A DNA stretch of 64,000 nucleotides from Gautieria morchelliformis (GCA_015179125.1 WHVA01000004.1:372001-436000); one strand, 5' to 3'. Shown: positions 1-11,039, counted from the first letter of the stretch. Numbers and translations: made by a program. Notes: generated by a model not told the origin, from the sequence alone.

Positions 1-1921
1 GCGTCGGAAGAATCCGCCTCGACTCGGTAAGGGCGAGAGTCGTCGGGAAAGATCAGGACCGGGGCGGAAGTGATCAGCTCTTTGAGTTTGTCAAAGGAAG
101 TCTGTTCCGGCTCTCCCCACCGCCATCCAACCTCCTTCTTGGTGAGGTCAAAGAGGGCACGGGCGTGGCAGGAGAAGTCCTTGATGAACCGCCGGTAGAA
201 ATTGACAAACCCAATGAAGGACTGGACTTCCTTCTTGTTCCGCGGCACCGGCCAATCCGACACACCGGAAACCTTGACGGGGTCCATTTCCACCTTTCCT
301 TCCGACACAATCACCCCAAGATACTCTATCCGCGTCCGCTCAAATTCGCACTTTTCCGGCTTGAGACACAGGTTGTACTCCCGGAGTCGTTCCAGCACTC
401 TCCGCACGACTTCCCGATGTTCGGACATTGTTTTTGTGAAGATGAGGATGTCATCGAGGTAGACGCAGACAACCCCTTCTGCTATCATGTCACGGAAAAT
501 GTCATTCATCATCGTCTGGAACGTGGCAGGACTATTGGTGAGGCCAAAGAACATGACCTGTGGCTCAAAGAGTCCTCGGTTGGTGCGGAATGCGGCCTTC
601 CACTCATCTCCCTCCCGGATCCGGACATTATTGAAGCCCCAGCGGACATCCAGCTTAGTGAAGTACTTCGCCCCGCGGAGTTGTGTGATCAATTCGGAAA
701 TGAGCGGAATGGGGTACCGGTTCTTGATCGTGATCGCATTCAAGGCCCGGTAATCCTGCACCAGTCTGAGCGAGCCGTCCTTCTTCTTGATGAAGAACAC
801 CGGAGATGCCATGGGTGACTTGGAGGGGCGGATCCTCCCTGTACGGAGATTTTCCGCAAGGAATGCATCGAGCTCTACCTGCTCCTTGGGTGACAGCGGG
901 TAGACCTTGCAGTTGGTGGGCTTCGACCCAGGCTCCAACTCGATGGCATGGTCCCACAGTTTCCGGGAGGCAGGGCATCAAACGACTCCTTGGAGAAGAC
1001 GTCCTCAAACTCTCGCAGGTACTCCGGAATTTCCGCCTCCACTCTATCATACCTCTTAGAGGCTTCAGCAAGGCGTTGCGAAATATTTCCGGTGGCACGG
1101 ATGTGTTCCGCCTCCGGCGGAAGGTTTACGTACAGCAAGCGCTCCCCTTCCGTCAGAGTGTCTTCCAGGCCGAGTCGGATGACGTCGGAATCGGAATTGG
1201 AAGGGGGATCCGGGTCAAATTCCGCTTCCGAGTCTTCTTCTGCAAGCAGTGGATGGGGGCCGGAACGACAGGTCTGTATGAGCCGTTCGGTCTTCCGCTG
1301 CTCTTGGCGCTCCTTCCGCACTTCCGACCGGCACATGTGACACTTGGCTGGACATCGACTCATCAGTACCTTCCGAGTCTGCCAATTGATCTCCGGGTTG
1401 TGCTCTTGAAGCCAGGTAAACCCGAGGATGATGTCTTGCTTCCCCAGGCTGGTGACAGCGAAGGAAGTGCGTTCCGAGTGTCCATCGTAGCGGAGAATTG
1501 TGTCCACTATCTCCGTGATGGACCCTGCCTCATTGGGGCTTCCATCCACATTGAACACCGGGATTGCACGTTGCAACTTCCGCGTGGTCAGTCGGTTCCG
1601 TTCCACATAGTCCCGGTCCATAAACTGACCAGTGGCCCCGCAGTCGACAAGGGCGGGTCCGGATTTGACTTCCGCCGTATCGGTCGTCTGGATCTCTACC
1701 TTAATGACTAGTGACTTGGGGCCAGGGGTGGCAGCAACAACATAGCGCTTCGGAAGGCGTCTCTCCCAAGGGCGGATGCGGGATAGACTGGGGGTCGGAT
1801 TTGGCTTTTGTGTGACTTTATCCGGTGGGTCTGTATGAAGTGAGGGGAGTCGGGGCTTTTCATTCTCTACTTCAAGACAGGCAAACCGGTTATGTACAGG
1901 CAGCAGGGGCACACATCTCAC
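1..1921 (-). pseudogene. pol of Ty3 element 1 (protease + reverse transcriptase, frameshifted, 3' part outside window)
   Basis: The upstream part (about 1921-968) holds an aspartic protease with the variant active-site signature ALVDCGATGQF (Asp-Cys-Gly in place of the usual Asp-Ser/Thr-Gly) and a linker ending in KESFDALPP. The frame then shifts: the expected continuation RKLWDHA is obtained only by adding one base near 967. From there a reverse transcriptase runs open to position 1. It has the IKKKDGSLRLVQDYRALN block, FFGLTNSPATFQ, the catalytic YLDDILIFTK and the start of the connection/RNase H region. It begins where gag stops. The broken frame makes it a pseudogene; a sequencing error at one base is the alternative. 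Confidence 0.85.
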
Positions 1922-3093
1922 CCGCTGCGCGTCACAAAATCCGACGCATCTTCCGCTTCCGATGCGCCATGTTCCGCATTTTCGGAAATTCCTTCCGCAG
2001 TAGGCACTCCGCTTATGTCCGCAAGTGCGAGGAACTCTGGAAGGAGCTCGAGTTTCTCCTCTGTGGTCATAAGCCGGATGTCAAATGCTTGGGGGCACTC
2101 GCGGGCATAGTGACCTGGTTGTTGACATCGGAAGCAGGTGATAGTTCCGCGACCTTTTCCGCGCATGCGGTCAACATCCATCGGGGCAGGGCCACTCTTC
2201 GAGGGAGGAGGGCTATGGTTCCTAACAGGAGCGGGCGGAGCAAACGTCGGAAATACTTTCCGCATGGGAACGAATGCGCTTCCGGATTTTGGCACAGGTG
2301 GAGTAGGACGAGTGGAACTGCGCGTCATATTCCGGCTCGTCTCCACGAAGGCCTCATTTGCTTCCCTGTTCCGGGACACCCTCTGTGCAGCTTGGTACCA
2401 CCCTTCCGGGTCATCAAAGTCCGGAGCTCCATCCCCAAGCAGCGCAACTTGGTTCTGGAGTGTCGGATCAAGTCCCCGTCGGAATTTGATGACGATCGTC
2501 TTGTCGTCATCATACTCCGCAAGGTCGATGAGCTCCTGGAAGCGATCGATATAGTCATCGACCGGATCCTTGGCCTGGTACCAGCTGGTCCCCTCGAGCT
2601 TCGTAAGGGCTGTGAGCTGCTCATTTTTTGGGCAGAACTGATCGGAAAATGATCTCTCGAAGGCGTCCCAGTCCCGGAAGTAGTTCCCCTTGCCCTTTGC
2701 CTCATGTCGGATCACCTTGTTTGCAAAACGGGCTGCGCGGTCCGACTTGAAAAAGGACAATGCCCAGTGAATCCGAGCCTGGTCGTTCGGAAAGAGGTCT
2801 CCGACAATTGCGAAGTAGATGCTGCATGTGTTGAAGAATGCGCGTCCCTTCTCCCGATCTCCGTCAAAGTCCGCCGGAGTTGCGGGTTTGACCTTTGCTA
2901 ACTTCGCGGACATCCTCTTTTCCGCTAGTTCCGCTTTTCCGAAATCCGGATCATCCAGCATTTCATTTCCACCACCTTGTGGAATATCTAACTTAGCCAA
3001 AATCGCTTGTAAGGCTGTTTCAATCGCGTCGGTCTTCATCCGGTTCCGCGTCAATTCCTCCTCCATATTCCGAAGACGATCGTCCGGATCCAT
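1918..3093 (-). CDS. gag of Ty3 element 1
   Basis: An open frame of about 391 codons from the first ATG (3093-3091) to TGA at 1918-1920. It contains a predicted helical retrotransposon-gag domain (segments such as RIHWALSFFKSDRAARF and WDAFERSFSDQFCP) followed by a proline-rich, basic region and one zinc knuckle CFRCQQPGHYAREC (CX2CX4HX4C). The product would form the virus-like particle and bind element RNA. The frame is open further upstream to about 3291 but without an ATG. The end overlaps the start of the pol frame, as is usual when pol is made by frameshifting or reinitiation. Confidence 0.85.
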   Translation of the reverse strand: MDPDDRLRNMEEELTRNRMKTDAIETALQAILAKLDIPQGGGNEMLDDPDFGKAELAEKRMSAKLAKVKPATPADFDGDREKGRAFFNTCSIYFAIVGDLFPNDQARIHWALSFFKSDRAARFANKVIRHEAKGKGNYFRDWDAFERSFSDQFCPKNEQLTALTKLEGTSWYQAKDPVDDYIDRFQELIDLAEYDDDKTIVIKFRRGLDPTLQNQVALLGDGAPDFDDPEGWYQAAQRVSRNREANEAFVETSRNMTRSSTRPTPPVPKSGSAFVPMRKVFPTFAPPAPVRNHSPPPSKSGPAPMDVDRMRGKGRGTITCFRCQQPGHYARECPQAFDIRLMTTEEKLELLPEFLALADISGVPTAEGISENAEHGASEAEDASDFVTRSG

Positions 3094-3390
3094 GTCGGAA
3101 GGAGAAATGTGGGACGGGATTTCCGGGGTTGGGAGCTCGACGTAAGAGGAAGGGCTGTCGTACGCTGTGTGTGCGGAAGAGGTTGCGATCTCCGAGTCGC
3201 TGTCTCCGATTCCGAACGCACCTATGGCGAATGCAACGCACAGTACGACCGCTGGTCCTCTAGGGGAGAGACTTTTCTGCTGTAAGGGCAACCCTGGCTA
3301 GTCGTGGAGATCACACTACCACACAACTGACAAGGGGAAATCCAAAGTATGTATAAACGAACGGAGTATACAAGAGAGGGGATTCTCACC

Positions 3391-3761
3391 TGACAAGGGG
3401 AAATCCAAAGAGAAAAGTCTAAGGACCCCCAATGTCAGCGAGCCCGTATTATACTACGCTGCGCAGCCAGGGACAACACTTGGCACCCGCCATCAACCCT
3501 GCATCCCCCTGACCCTTGATCGACCCTTGATGTCACCTATTATGCGAGTCGCTTGATTTCCGACACTGTTCCGGGGGTGGAAGTCGGAAATTGGAGTGGA
3601 ACTGGCAAGACGAACGGAACTGGTGGAAGTTCTCCCAGGAGCGGAATCATTTCCGAAAGCGGAGGCGGAGATGGAATCGGAACCGGAAGCGGAGTCGGAA
3701 ATGGAGTCGGAACTGGGTGTGGTGTCGGAACTGGAAATGGAAAACAGGGTGTCCCCTGACA
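3391..3761 (-). repeat. 5' LTR of Ty3 element 1
   Basis: On the minus strand it starts TGTCAGGGGACACCC at 3761 and is taken to end at CCCCTTGTCA (3391), giving TG...CA ends and about 371 bp. A second copy of the terminal block, TGACAAGGGGAAATCCAAAG on the plus strand, begins at 3328, 63 bp away, so the true inner edge could be 3328 or 3391. The block 3553-3761 is largely CGGAA-rich sequence. A related LTR starts at 58091. No TSD can be tested because the other end is outside the window. Confidence 0.75.
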
Positions 3762-4343
3762 GAGATGCAGTAAAAAGGGTGACAGCCCAACCCCAGCTCA
3801 CACTCAGCACCCCCCCACATCGGCCACCCTTGACGTCAGAGTCCGAGCGAGAGAGGGGGTCAAGCAGCGTCAAATCCTAGTGGACGCTGCGGAGGCTGGA
3901 ACACAGGTCCTCAAGGAACTGGACAACGTGGAGCTGGCCAAAAAAGCTGATGAGGCTCTGCGCGCCATAGACACCGACACTAGGCATTCCGTGATCAGCA
4001 CAAGGCAACTGAACAACGGAGGGATCCTACTTGAGCTTGACTCCGAAGAAGCCGCCACATGGATCAATGAGGCACAGCACAGAATCCAGTTCACTGCTGC
4101 GCTGGCACCTGAGGCAAGAATCAAAACCAGGCTATACCCCCTCGTGATCCAATTCGTCCCCCTCCACTTTGGCCCCGACAGGGACAATGAGCTAAGGCAT
4201 ATCGAGGGCACCAACAGGCTCCCGCATGGAGCGATCGACAGGGCTAAGTGGATCAAACCTGCAAATCATCACTCGCCCAACCAAACCTGCGGGCACATGC
4301 TTATCACCCTCAACAGTGCAGAAATGGCCAACAGAGTCCTAAC

Positions 4344-5623
4344 TGTATGGGAACTGCTGTGCAACGAGCATACTATATGATCTCGGATCAGGCTGTTCAA
4401 CCAGCCCTCAAATGTCTCTTTTCTGTAACTTTGTAGTCTGCATCAAGGGCCTTTAAAATAACCAATTATCGCCATCATAATAATGTCTACTATCCTCTTA
4501 AGGCCTATTCAAACATCCCTCTAATTATCTATGAATTTTGCCTATTTTTCCGAGGCTGTCTTCACTCAAACTCACTTATTTCTGTGCAGCAGAGTTGTGG
4601 ATACACATGTCCCCACAACTCTGTTTCGGACTTCCGATTTCAAACTCCGACCGGACGCTCGCGGCTTGTGCACCCACGGTCACCCACAAATCCGGTCAGG
4701 TGGCTCCTTCAGACTCAGCCTCTGAGTTTGAAAAGCCTAGTCATTTGCTTGTACAGCCTCAATGACTCATTCCTGACAAATCAAGTCCTGATTGGTGGAA
4801 AACCTAGTGGAGTCACCAGTAGGAGTCATTTCAAGTCACTGTGAGTCATTATGAGTCAGACAGAACCTTCCCACACATTCCGAGAGCTTCTTCATGACTC
4901 ATTCCCCCATTCCATTAATAGATAGAAGGTCCTACCGCTTAGTTAAGCACCTGTACAATAGGATATAAAAGGAGGCCCTTTTTGCCTGCCTTTCATCAGC
5001 CAATCTACCCATCTTCTATCCTACACGTGACCTCGTGTGACTTGCATCTTACTAAGCTGCTAATCCCAGCTAGGGTTATTCACTTACTTTAGTGTCTAAT
5101 TCCTTGTTAAGTAGTTACTTTACTGCTTAGCCACTTGGACTAATCCTCCAGGTGTAATTCTACAGAGTGAGTCTGTCAATTGAAAGTCTTGCCATTTGCA
5201 CTCCAATACCCGAGACGATCTAGTCAGTTGATTTTCCTGATTAGAGACTTTCACAAGTCGCTTTGTTCACAAAACTCGTCCCTCGTTTTATTGCTGTGCG
5301 CTGGTAGATTATCAGGGCAGTCCATTTATAAACTCGCCTGCTAAGTACATTCCTTTATATTTTGGAATACGCTTGGACCCCGATAGTGTCCTTGAACATA
5401 CAGTCTTTTAGTTTATTGTTCAGTGCTGCTAAGAAACGCATTGCCTTCCATCCGTATTAACTTGGACTAGTTCTTACGTGGATTGCAACCAAGGTACAAA
5501 TATTAAATTATTTCTGGAGTTGTGCTGCAGCATTGTTTAATATTCTTTGAGTCTCGTAAATGACACGTTCTGATAGATTGAAGTGTTAGCAATAACACCA
5601 AAGTCTTGAAGGGTTCCAAAACA
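4344..5623. repeat. Solo LTR (1,280 bp) inserted in LINE-1 ORF1
   Basis: It begins TGTATGGGAAC and ends GTTCCAAAACA, an imperfect inverted terminal pair with TG...CA edges, and is flanked by the 5-bp direct repeat CTAAC (4339-4343 and 5624-5628). The two sides are adjacent codons of LINE-1 ORF1. The inside has no retroviral genes but has a TATA box at 4964. These are the marks of an LTR left by recombination between the two LTRs of a full element. Family (Ty1 or Ty3) cannot be told. Confidence 0.9.
4964..4970 (+). promoter_or_regulatory. TATA box inside solo LTR
   Basis: TATAAAA in the context GGATATAAAAGGAGG, placed about two thirds of the way from the start, as expected for the U3 promoter of a long LTR read on the plus strand. 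Whether it still drives transcription is unknown. Confidence 0.5.
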
Positions 5624-5743
5624 CTAACCAACGGGCTCATCATATGCCAGAAGTGGGTATATGCGGAGAAATGTAAGAAGGAACCCACACGATGCCTGAA
5701 GTGTCAGGGCTGGAGCCACATCTCCTACGTGTGCCCACAGGAA

Positions 5744-6403
5744 TGTGAAAGATTAAGAGTAGCTGATGATGAATTAGATGTAGATTCAGACTTCGGTTTG
5801 AAGTCGAATCGAGTGGAGTCGTAAAAACAGATAGATAGAGTAAACACAAGGTGTGTATGCTCTTCAGTGACAACTATGCAGGTATATGCATCGCAAGGTA
5901 CCAAGTTACTTCAAGAATGTGAGTTCTAATTGACTAGGGAATGTAGATACACATGTTGAACTATTTATCTATCTATGAGGTGTGCTGCGGCGCGAAGAGC
6001 GGAGGGGGGACATGTGGATCGATTCAAGTGTCTGGACTCGGGGGTACGGTGTTCCAGAGGCAGCGGTGGCTAAGATGCTAGTCTATCGAATGGGGAGGGA
6101 TGTAGGTAGTCATATATATCAGAAGCATCGATTTAGGAAAGAAAGACATATGGAAGATATATGAAGATGCGGCTCAGCCTCTAGCTCCTCCGTGGATCAA
6201 TGCGCCTCGGGCTCGGGCTTTGTCTCGAATCCGCGGGTACTGGATCAGGGTTGAGTCGGCAGGGCAATGGAAACATCGTGGTGTGTCGTGCGGATGTGTG
6301 TGGGTTCTAGTGAGGAGCTGAGGATCAGTGGCATGGACGTGTCGCAGGTGGGAAGGATTGGATGGGTAAACTGATAGTAGTGTTTTGGAATAGGATTATG
6401 ACA
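5744..6403. repeat. Solo LTR (660 bp) inserted in LINE-1 ORF1
   Basis: It begins TGTGAAAGATTAAG and ends GATTATGACA, flanked by the 5-bp repeat AGGAA (5739-5743 and 6404-6408). Excising it joins CCACAGGAA to TTTGATACC and restores the ORF1 zinc-knuckle frame. No coding capacity is seen inside. It is a different family from the LTR at 4344, sharing no obvious sequence with it. Confidence 0.88.
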
Positions 6404-6907
6404 AGGAATTTGATACCTGTGGCACCTGCGGAGACCAACACAAGACCTCGGCCTGCGCCAACACTAGTAAGGTCTGGTGCGCGTCCTGCAACACAGACAC
6501 CCATGCCAGCTGGGACTGAGCATGTCCCTCATTCATACGCAGATGCGAAGAGATGGACGGGAGACTGCCGGAGAACCTCCTGCCTTACTTCCCCACAGCA
6601 GAACCATGGATGCACGTCTCGCAGCCACCAAAAATAGCCCCCCCCCCACGCTGATGCTACCACCACCTGCCAACCCACACACCACAGGGGGGTGGACAAC
6701 AGTCTCCTGCCACGGTAACACGCACAGACAAACCACTCTACCCTACCAGCCGGCACTACCAATACGACCGCCGGCGGGCCAGGGGAGACCCATATCACAA
6801 CGGCAGACCAGCCCTGCCACCTTACCCAACTGCATCGACTTAGGCCCCACACAACAATGGGGCGACACAGGCAACCAAACAGGTCAGCCCCCGCCTATGC
6901 AAAACTG

Positions 6908-7614
6908 ATGTCATATACGATAGAACCCACACCGAAGAGATTGAAAATATTCCAACAAAACCTAAACAAATCCGACAAAGCTCAATTCAACCTCATCAAC
7001 TCGCCGATACACAACAGCTGGGACCTCGTACTCCTACAAGAACCATACATCGACGCCCTGGGAAATACCAAGGCCAACCATAACTGGCACATACTCTACC
7101 CCACGTCCCACCTTACTGACAACTCCACAAAGCGTTCCGTCATCCTGGTCAATGCGATGCTTGACACAAATACATGGAAACAACTAGTGTACACACACTC
7201 GAACGACGTCACCGTGTTCCAGCTCACACACCCACAAGGTAAAGTAACGATATTTAACATATATAATGATTGTACACACTTGAGCACCATATGCCACCTC
7301 GAGCAATTTCTAGAGACAGAGCGACACGACATACTATCACGTGACTCGGATGCCATGGTCTGGTGCGGGGACTTCAACCGTCATCATCCCATGTGGGACA
7401 AGGAGCGGAACTGTCACCTCTTTACGGCTGCAGCAATGGCGGAGGCGGAGAAGCTGATAGCAGCGATAGCAGACTACAACATGGTAATGACATTACCAAA
7501 GTGCCTGCCCACTCTACAGTCCATGTCAACAAAGAATTGGACTAGAGTGGACAACGTGTTCTGCACTGACAACGTAGCTGACTCCATAGTTAAGTGTGAC
7601 ACTGACCCGGGCGC
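6908..7614 (+). pseudogene. LINE-1 ORF2, APE-type endonuclease domain only
   Basis: From ATG 6908 the frame encodes about 235 residues of an apurinic-endonuclease-like domain, the enzyme that nicks target DNA for target-primed reverse transcription. Motifs include FQQNLNKS (the Asn metal site), LLQEPYID (catalytic Glu) and WCGDFNRHHPMWD (the GDFN block). Close equivalents in the 60.8-kb copy are QQNANKS, IQEPHID and WLGDFNRHHLMWD. Similarity ends at the left edge of the hydrophobin inverted repeat, so reverse transcriptase and RNase H are missing. The few codons beyond 7615 belong to the neighbouring repeat. Confidence 0.85.
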
Positions 7615-8146
7615 AGTTTCAAGAGCAAACTTCCCAAGGCCTTAAAAAGTGCCAAACCTCTAACGAGTCAAGTGCTAACCAAGACCGGCCAGCTCTATCC
7701 AAGGAGACAAAGGAACACGTCATTGCCTAGGACGAGCTTTTTAGGCGTGTACAGTAACAATTGAATGGCTGATAGTAACTGATCTGGCGTGTGATGTCTA
7801 CGCTCGACCAACAGCGGATATCTACAATGAATCGCCTGCGCTTCCGTGAAATGATCAACGTCGCATCTCGGGCAAGGAGAGCGTGAAAATCCTTTGCCTT
7901 GCCGAAGCTAGCGAACTAATTCACCAGCATCACTAGCATATATAGGTTAGACGGGTTCTGCATAGAATGGATGGCTGAAAGCCAACACGATGCCAATTTT
8001 CCTTTTTTTTTAACAATAAAATTGCAATTTATTGCACGCATGTTGCAGATCAACGACATTGACTACAGAAATATACACGCAAGACCAATTCACATGGAAA
8101 AGAGAGTTATGCCCGAAATAAATTTAACAGCAATGGGTAGTCTTAT

Positions 8147-8628
8147 TTACAAGGAGATGGGGGTGCAGCCGATGTTGATCTACATTTATATTAAGCAAGG
8201 GTGCACTCATATCATGCCGAATAGGAACTCACGACGCCGTTGAAGTTGTTGTTAGTGCAACACACGGGCTGCTGGGTGCAGGTACTACCTCTGCACATAG
8301 AATGGGTGGTTAGCAATTGATAACAAACCAGATCAAAGCAAGAAAAGACTAACACGATGTTGACGCAGTTGAGGCCAACAACGACAGAGGGGTCCTGGAG
8401 GATAATACCGAGCAAGCCTATGATGGCGGCAGCACCGGGCAGAGAGTTGGCAGCTCCGACGCTGTTGCAGCACTGAGCAGCACCTGGCAAGGTTGTCAGC
8501 AGGGTGTCAAGCTATTAGAATACACACGAAGTCTCACCAGTGTTGCACTGCGAGGTGGTGGTGGTGGGAGCCGCGGCGGTAGCAAGGATAGCAAATGTGG
8601 AAACGACGACAGGCTTGAAGAACATCAT
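8147..8628 (-). CDS. Class I hydrophobin, left copy
   Basis: Four exons on the minus strand: 8628 inward, with three short GT-AG introns (first intron starts GTGAGACTTC), stop TAA at 8147-8149. The predicted protein is 103 residues: a secretion signal (MMFFKPVVVSTFAILATAAA), then the eight hydrophobin cysteines in order C, CC, C, C, CC, C, ending NIGCTPISL. The spacing around CC and the length fit class I. Hydrophobins self-assemble into amphipathic films on aerial hyphae and fruit-body surfaces. It differs from the right copy in exon 3 (GSTCTQQP here, GSACNQQP there). The last short exon is easy to miss, since reading through intron 3 gives a false stop. Confidence 0.92.
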
Positions 8629-8710
8629 GTTGAGAAGAGTAAGAAGAGCTGGAAGTGGTGAGTAGTTCGACTGGTTGGTTAAACTGCAGAAAATCTACGA
8701 AAGGGATCGC

Positions 8711-8717
8711 CTTTATA
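8711..8717 (-). promoter_or_regulatory. TATA box of left hydrophobin gene
   Basis: TATAAAG on the minus strand (context CATCGTATAAAGGCG), about 83 bp upstream of the ATG, a normal spacing for highly expressed fungal genes. The right copy has TATAAAAGG at the same place, so the two promoters differ by one A. Confidence 0.7.
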
Positions 8718-9422
8718 CGATGGACGGTGCATACCAGATGACATATTCGCTGCATCGAGGTACCCGTCGCTCCACAGTGGCGTTCATTCCGCACATGGTC
8801 CCGGACCACGACTTCAACTAACATCACAATGAGCAAATTGACCCATTTGTGGAAACTTGACAGCACAGCTAGAGAAGGGGATGACAAATGTCATATATTC
8901 TGAAGGCGTATGCTGTGCTTTTGATCAGGTACGCACTAGTTCTGCGAACGCACCACATCAATAGCGGGTGTTCGGCTAGCAAGGGTTCGAGCTTGCAACC
9001 AAGACAGGATTCGAGTTAGACAGGTAACAACCTGTAATAGCCACGACGATCTGCATTGGAGCTTGACGTTGAATAAATATCTGATTAACCATAGGAATGT
9101 TTAGGCCAAGGACTGCTGCTGGTCACAGGAAATATGAACAGCATTAGAAGCCAAGAGAAGCACAAGCAGTATTTCGTGGACGTAAAACTTGAAAAACAAA
9201 ACATTGACAGCGGCCACCTGAACTATGACGGTGTTCGCTGCCTTCTTTGACGCCGCTGGACGAGCAATGAGCACTGGCAGGCAACAACCGCACCGACAGT
9301 GAGCCTTAAGGCACAGCCACATTAGTCGGTGAAAACCATCAGTCTGAGGATCATCAGTGATTGTGACGGTAGGTTTCATTACGGTATAGCTGTTGTCCGT
9401 GACCTTGGCATCCCGTAGAAGC

Positions 9423-10334
9423 TGAAAGCCAGCTTTTTGATGCTCCACCTCAGGGTAAAGTGAAGTAAAACATGGCATCTGTGCCAGTGGAGCGTTTTTC
9501 AGCCTTGAGTGGAGGCGTGCCTAGAACAATCTGGTGGCTTAGTAGAAGACTGTCACGGTGAAGCACTCCAAGCAATCTGCGCCCGCTAGTACGTAGGGGT
9601 CGGTCCAAACCTGTGTATAAGTATACGTTAGTATCCATCGGGACAAGACAGCTTGGCTGGCACGAGAAATTTGTTGATAGCTGGCTAAGTTGAGATTCCA
9701 TCACCAGTCGTCATCGCTTACATAATTCATCAGTGTTAGGGACGTCCTTACACAGAAGAATTCCTTACCGAGCTCTCGGTTTCGCGCGTCGTCGCACGTG
9801 ACCCTGTGCACATTCGCTGTCTCTCAACCTCAGCTTGTGTTTTTTATTCTTCTCTTTTGTTCTTCAGGGTGCGCTTCACCCTATCGCTCAGCATTGCTAG
9901 TTCCCCTAAACTCTGCCGCACGCTCTGGATTGAGTCCCGTTGGTCCGCGCTCGCATCAGACACGCGTCAGCGAGCCGTCATACGTGTCTCAACGGGAGTA
10001 TGTAGGAACGCCAAGGCATATACCGTACGTACGGCAGCCCCAAGTACCTGGACAGCAGATACTATATGTCACGGTAAACGCTGCTCCCGACGCGGTCTTG
10101 TTGCGGATGCGTGCGGTTGCATCCGCAGAGCAGATCATGTCGACTATCCGGTGCCACATGACTTTGTTCTACGAAGCGTAGTACCACGGCCAGGAGGAAC
10201 GTTAAGGCATGTACCGTACGTATGGCAGCCCCAAGAACCTGGACAGCAGATACTATATATCATGGTAAACGCTGCTCCGCGGTCTTGTTGGGTGCAAGCT
10301 GCATCCGTGTTTCTTTTGGTGCCGCTTCACAATT
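9423..10334. other. Spacer between the hydrophobin inverted arms
   Basis: About 912 bp of non-duplicated sequence. I see no recognisable gene. It contains a CT/TG-rich tract near 9840-9870 and an imperfect direct repeat described separately. Short open frames that run from the spacer into the arms are not convincing coding sequences. Confidence 0.6.
10007..10290. repeat. Imperfect direct repeat pair in the spacer (units about 95 bp)
   Basis: Units at about 10007-10103 and 10198-10290 share ACCGTACGTA, GGCAGCCCCAAG, ACCTGGACAGCAGATACTAT and GGTAAACGCTGCTCC with scattered changes; unit start to unit start is about 191 bp. The second copy has lost a few bases before GCGGTCTTGTTG. Confidence 0.8.
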
Positions 10335-11039
10335 GCTTCTACGGGATGCCAAGGTCACTGACAACAGCTATACCGTAATGAAACCTACCGTCACAATCAC
10401 CGATGATCCTCAGACTGATGGTTTTCACCGACTAATGTGGCTGTGCCTTAAGGCTCACTGTCGGTGCGGTTGTTGCCTGCCAGTGCTCATTGCTCGTCCA
10501 GCGGCGTCAAAGAAGGCAGCGAACACCGTCATAGTTCAGGTGGCCGCTGTCAATGTTTTGTTTTTCAAGTTTTACGTCCACGAAATATTGCCTGTGCTTC
10601 TCTTGGCTTCTAATGCTGTTCATATTTCCTGTGACCAGCAGCAGTCCTTGGCTTAAACATTCCTATGGTTAATCAGATATTTATTCAACGTCAAGCTCCA
10701 ACGCAGATCGTTGTGGCTATTGCAGGTTGTTACCTGTCTAACTCGAATCCTGTCTTGGTTGCAAGCTCGAACCCTTGCTAGCCGAACACCCGCTATTGAT
10801 GTGGAGCGTTCGCAGAACTAGTGCGTACCTGATCAAAAGCACAGCATACGCCTTCAGAATATATGACATTTGTCATCCCCTTCTCTAGCTGTGCTGTCAA
10901 GTTTCCACAAATGGGTCAATTTGCTCATTGTGATGTTAGTTGAAGTCGTGGTCCGGGACCATGTGCGGAATGAACGCCACTGTGGAGCGACGGGTACCTC
11001 GATGCAGCGAATATGTCATCTGGTATGCACCGTCCATCG

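Larger units (their letters stand above)
1..3761 (-). mobile_element. Ty3/gypsy LTR retrotransposon, element 1 (partial, runs off left edge)
   Basis: Read on the minus strand the order is LTR (3761-3391), leader, gag with a CCHC knuckle, then protease and reverse transcriptase up to the window edge; integrase and the other LTR lie outside. The order PR-RT directly after gag is typical of Ty3/gypsy. The right-hand LTR edge abuts LINE-1 ORF1 coding sequence at 3762, so the element integrated into that LINE. The element is unusually dense in the pentamer CGGAA/TTCCG. Pol carries a single-base deletion near 967, so this copy is non-autonomous unless that base is an assembly error. Confidence 0.9.
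3762..6905 (+). pseudogene. LINE-1 ORF1 (gag-like, CCHC), interrupted by two solo LTRs
   Basis: Coding similarity to the ORF1 at 59048-60802 is clear. The stretch LNNGGILLELDSEEAATWI matches ANGGIVFDLEMEEAAKWI there, and RLPHGAIDRAKWIKP matches LPTGSLLSTRWIKP. Removing 4344-5623 plus one TSD copy (CTAAC) gives a continuous RVLTNGLIICQKW. Removing 5744-6403 plus one AGGAA gives CPQEFDTCGTCGDQH. The joined frame includes the zinc-knuckle cysteines CLKCQGWSHISYVC, CGTCGDQHKTSAC and CASCNTDTHASWD. An in-frame TGA lies at 6517-6519, where the intact relative has Arg (WDRTCP), consistent with CGA to TGA. The product would be the RNA-binding ORF1 protein of the element; this copy is dead. Confidence 0.85.
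3762..7614 (+). mobile_element. Non-LTR retrotransposon LINE-1 (ORF1 + start of ORF2; fragmented)
   Basis: Remains of a two-ORF non-LTR retrotransposon related to the better preserved copy at 58.9-64 kb. ORF1 is spread over 3762-4343, 5624-5743 and 6404-6905; ORF2 begins at 6908 and is lost after its endonuclease domain at the edge of the hydrophobin inverted repeat (7615). The left end is cut by Ty3 element 1. Two solo LTRs separate the ORF1 pieces. Low similarity to the 59-kb copy at many residues shows this is an older or different subfamily. Confidence 0.85.
7615..9422 (-). repeat. Left arm of a large inverted duplication carrying a hydrophobin gene
   Basis: Reverse complement of 10335-12145, nearly base for base, with scattered substitutions and single-base indels (for example TATAAAG here and TATAAAAG in the other arm). 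The outer edge begins AGTTTCAAGAGCAAAC; the inner edge ends CCGTAGAAGC. The arm holds one hydrophobin gene, its promoter and about 0.8 kb upstream. No clear TSD flanks the pair, so a segmental inverted duplication is more likely than a simple transposon with long ends. Confidence 0.93.

Noticed and set aside
165..1711. Plus-strand open frames of 217 and 301 codons
   Set aside because: They lie opposite the pol gene of Ty3 element 1, whose protease and RT motifs are on the minus strand.
8212..8490. Hydrophobin read as an intronless 92-residue frame
   Set aside because: That frame runs through introns; the true protein needs four exons, giving the signal peptide and the eighth cysteine.
9101..10656. 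Open frames spanning the spacer and hydrophobin arms (LLRDAKVTDNSYTVMK and so on)
   Set aside because: The shared part is simply the duplicated arm DNA; no domain, and the two frames diverge immediately outside the arms.
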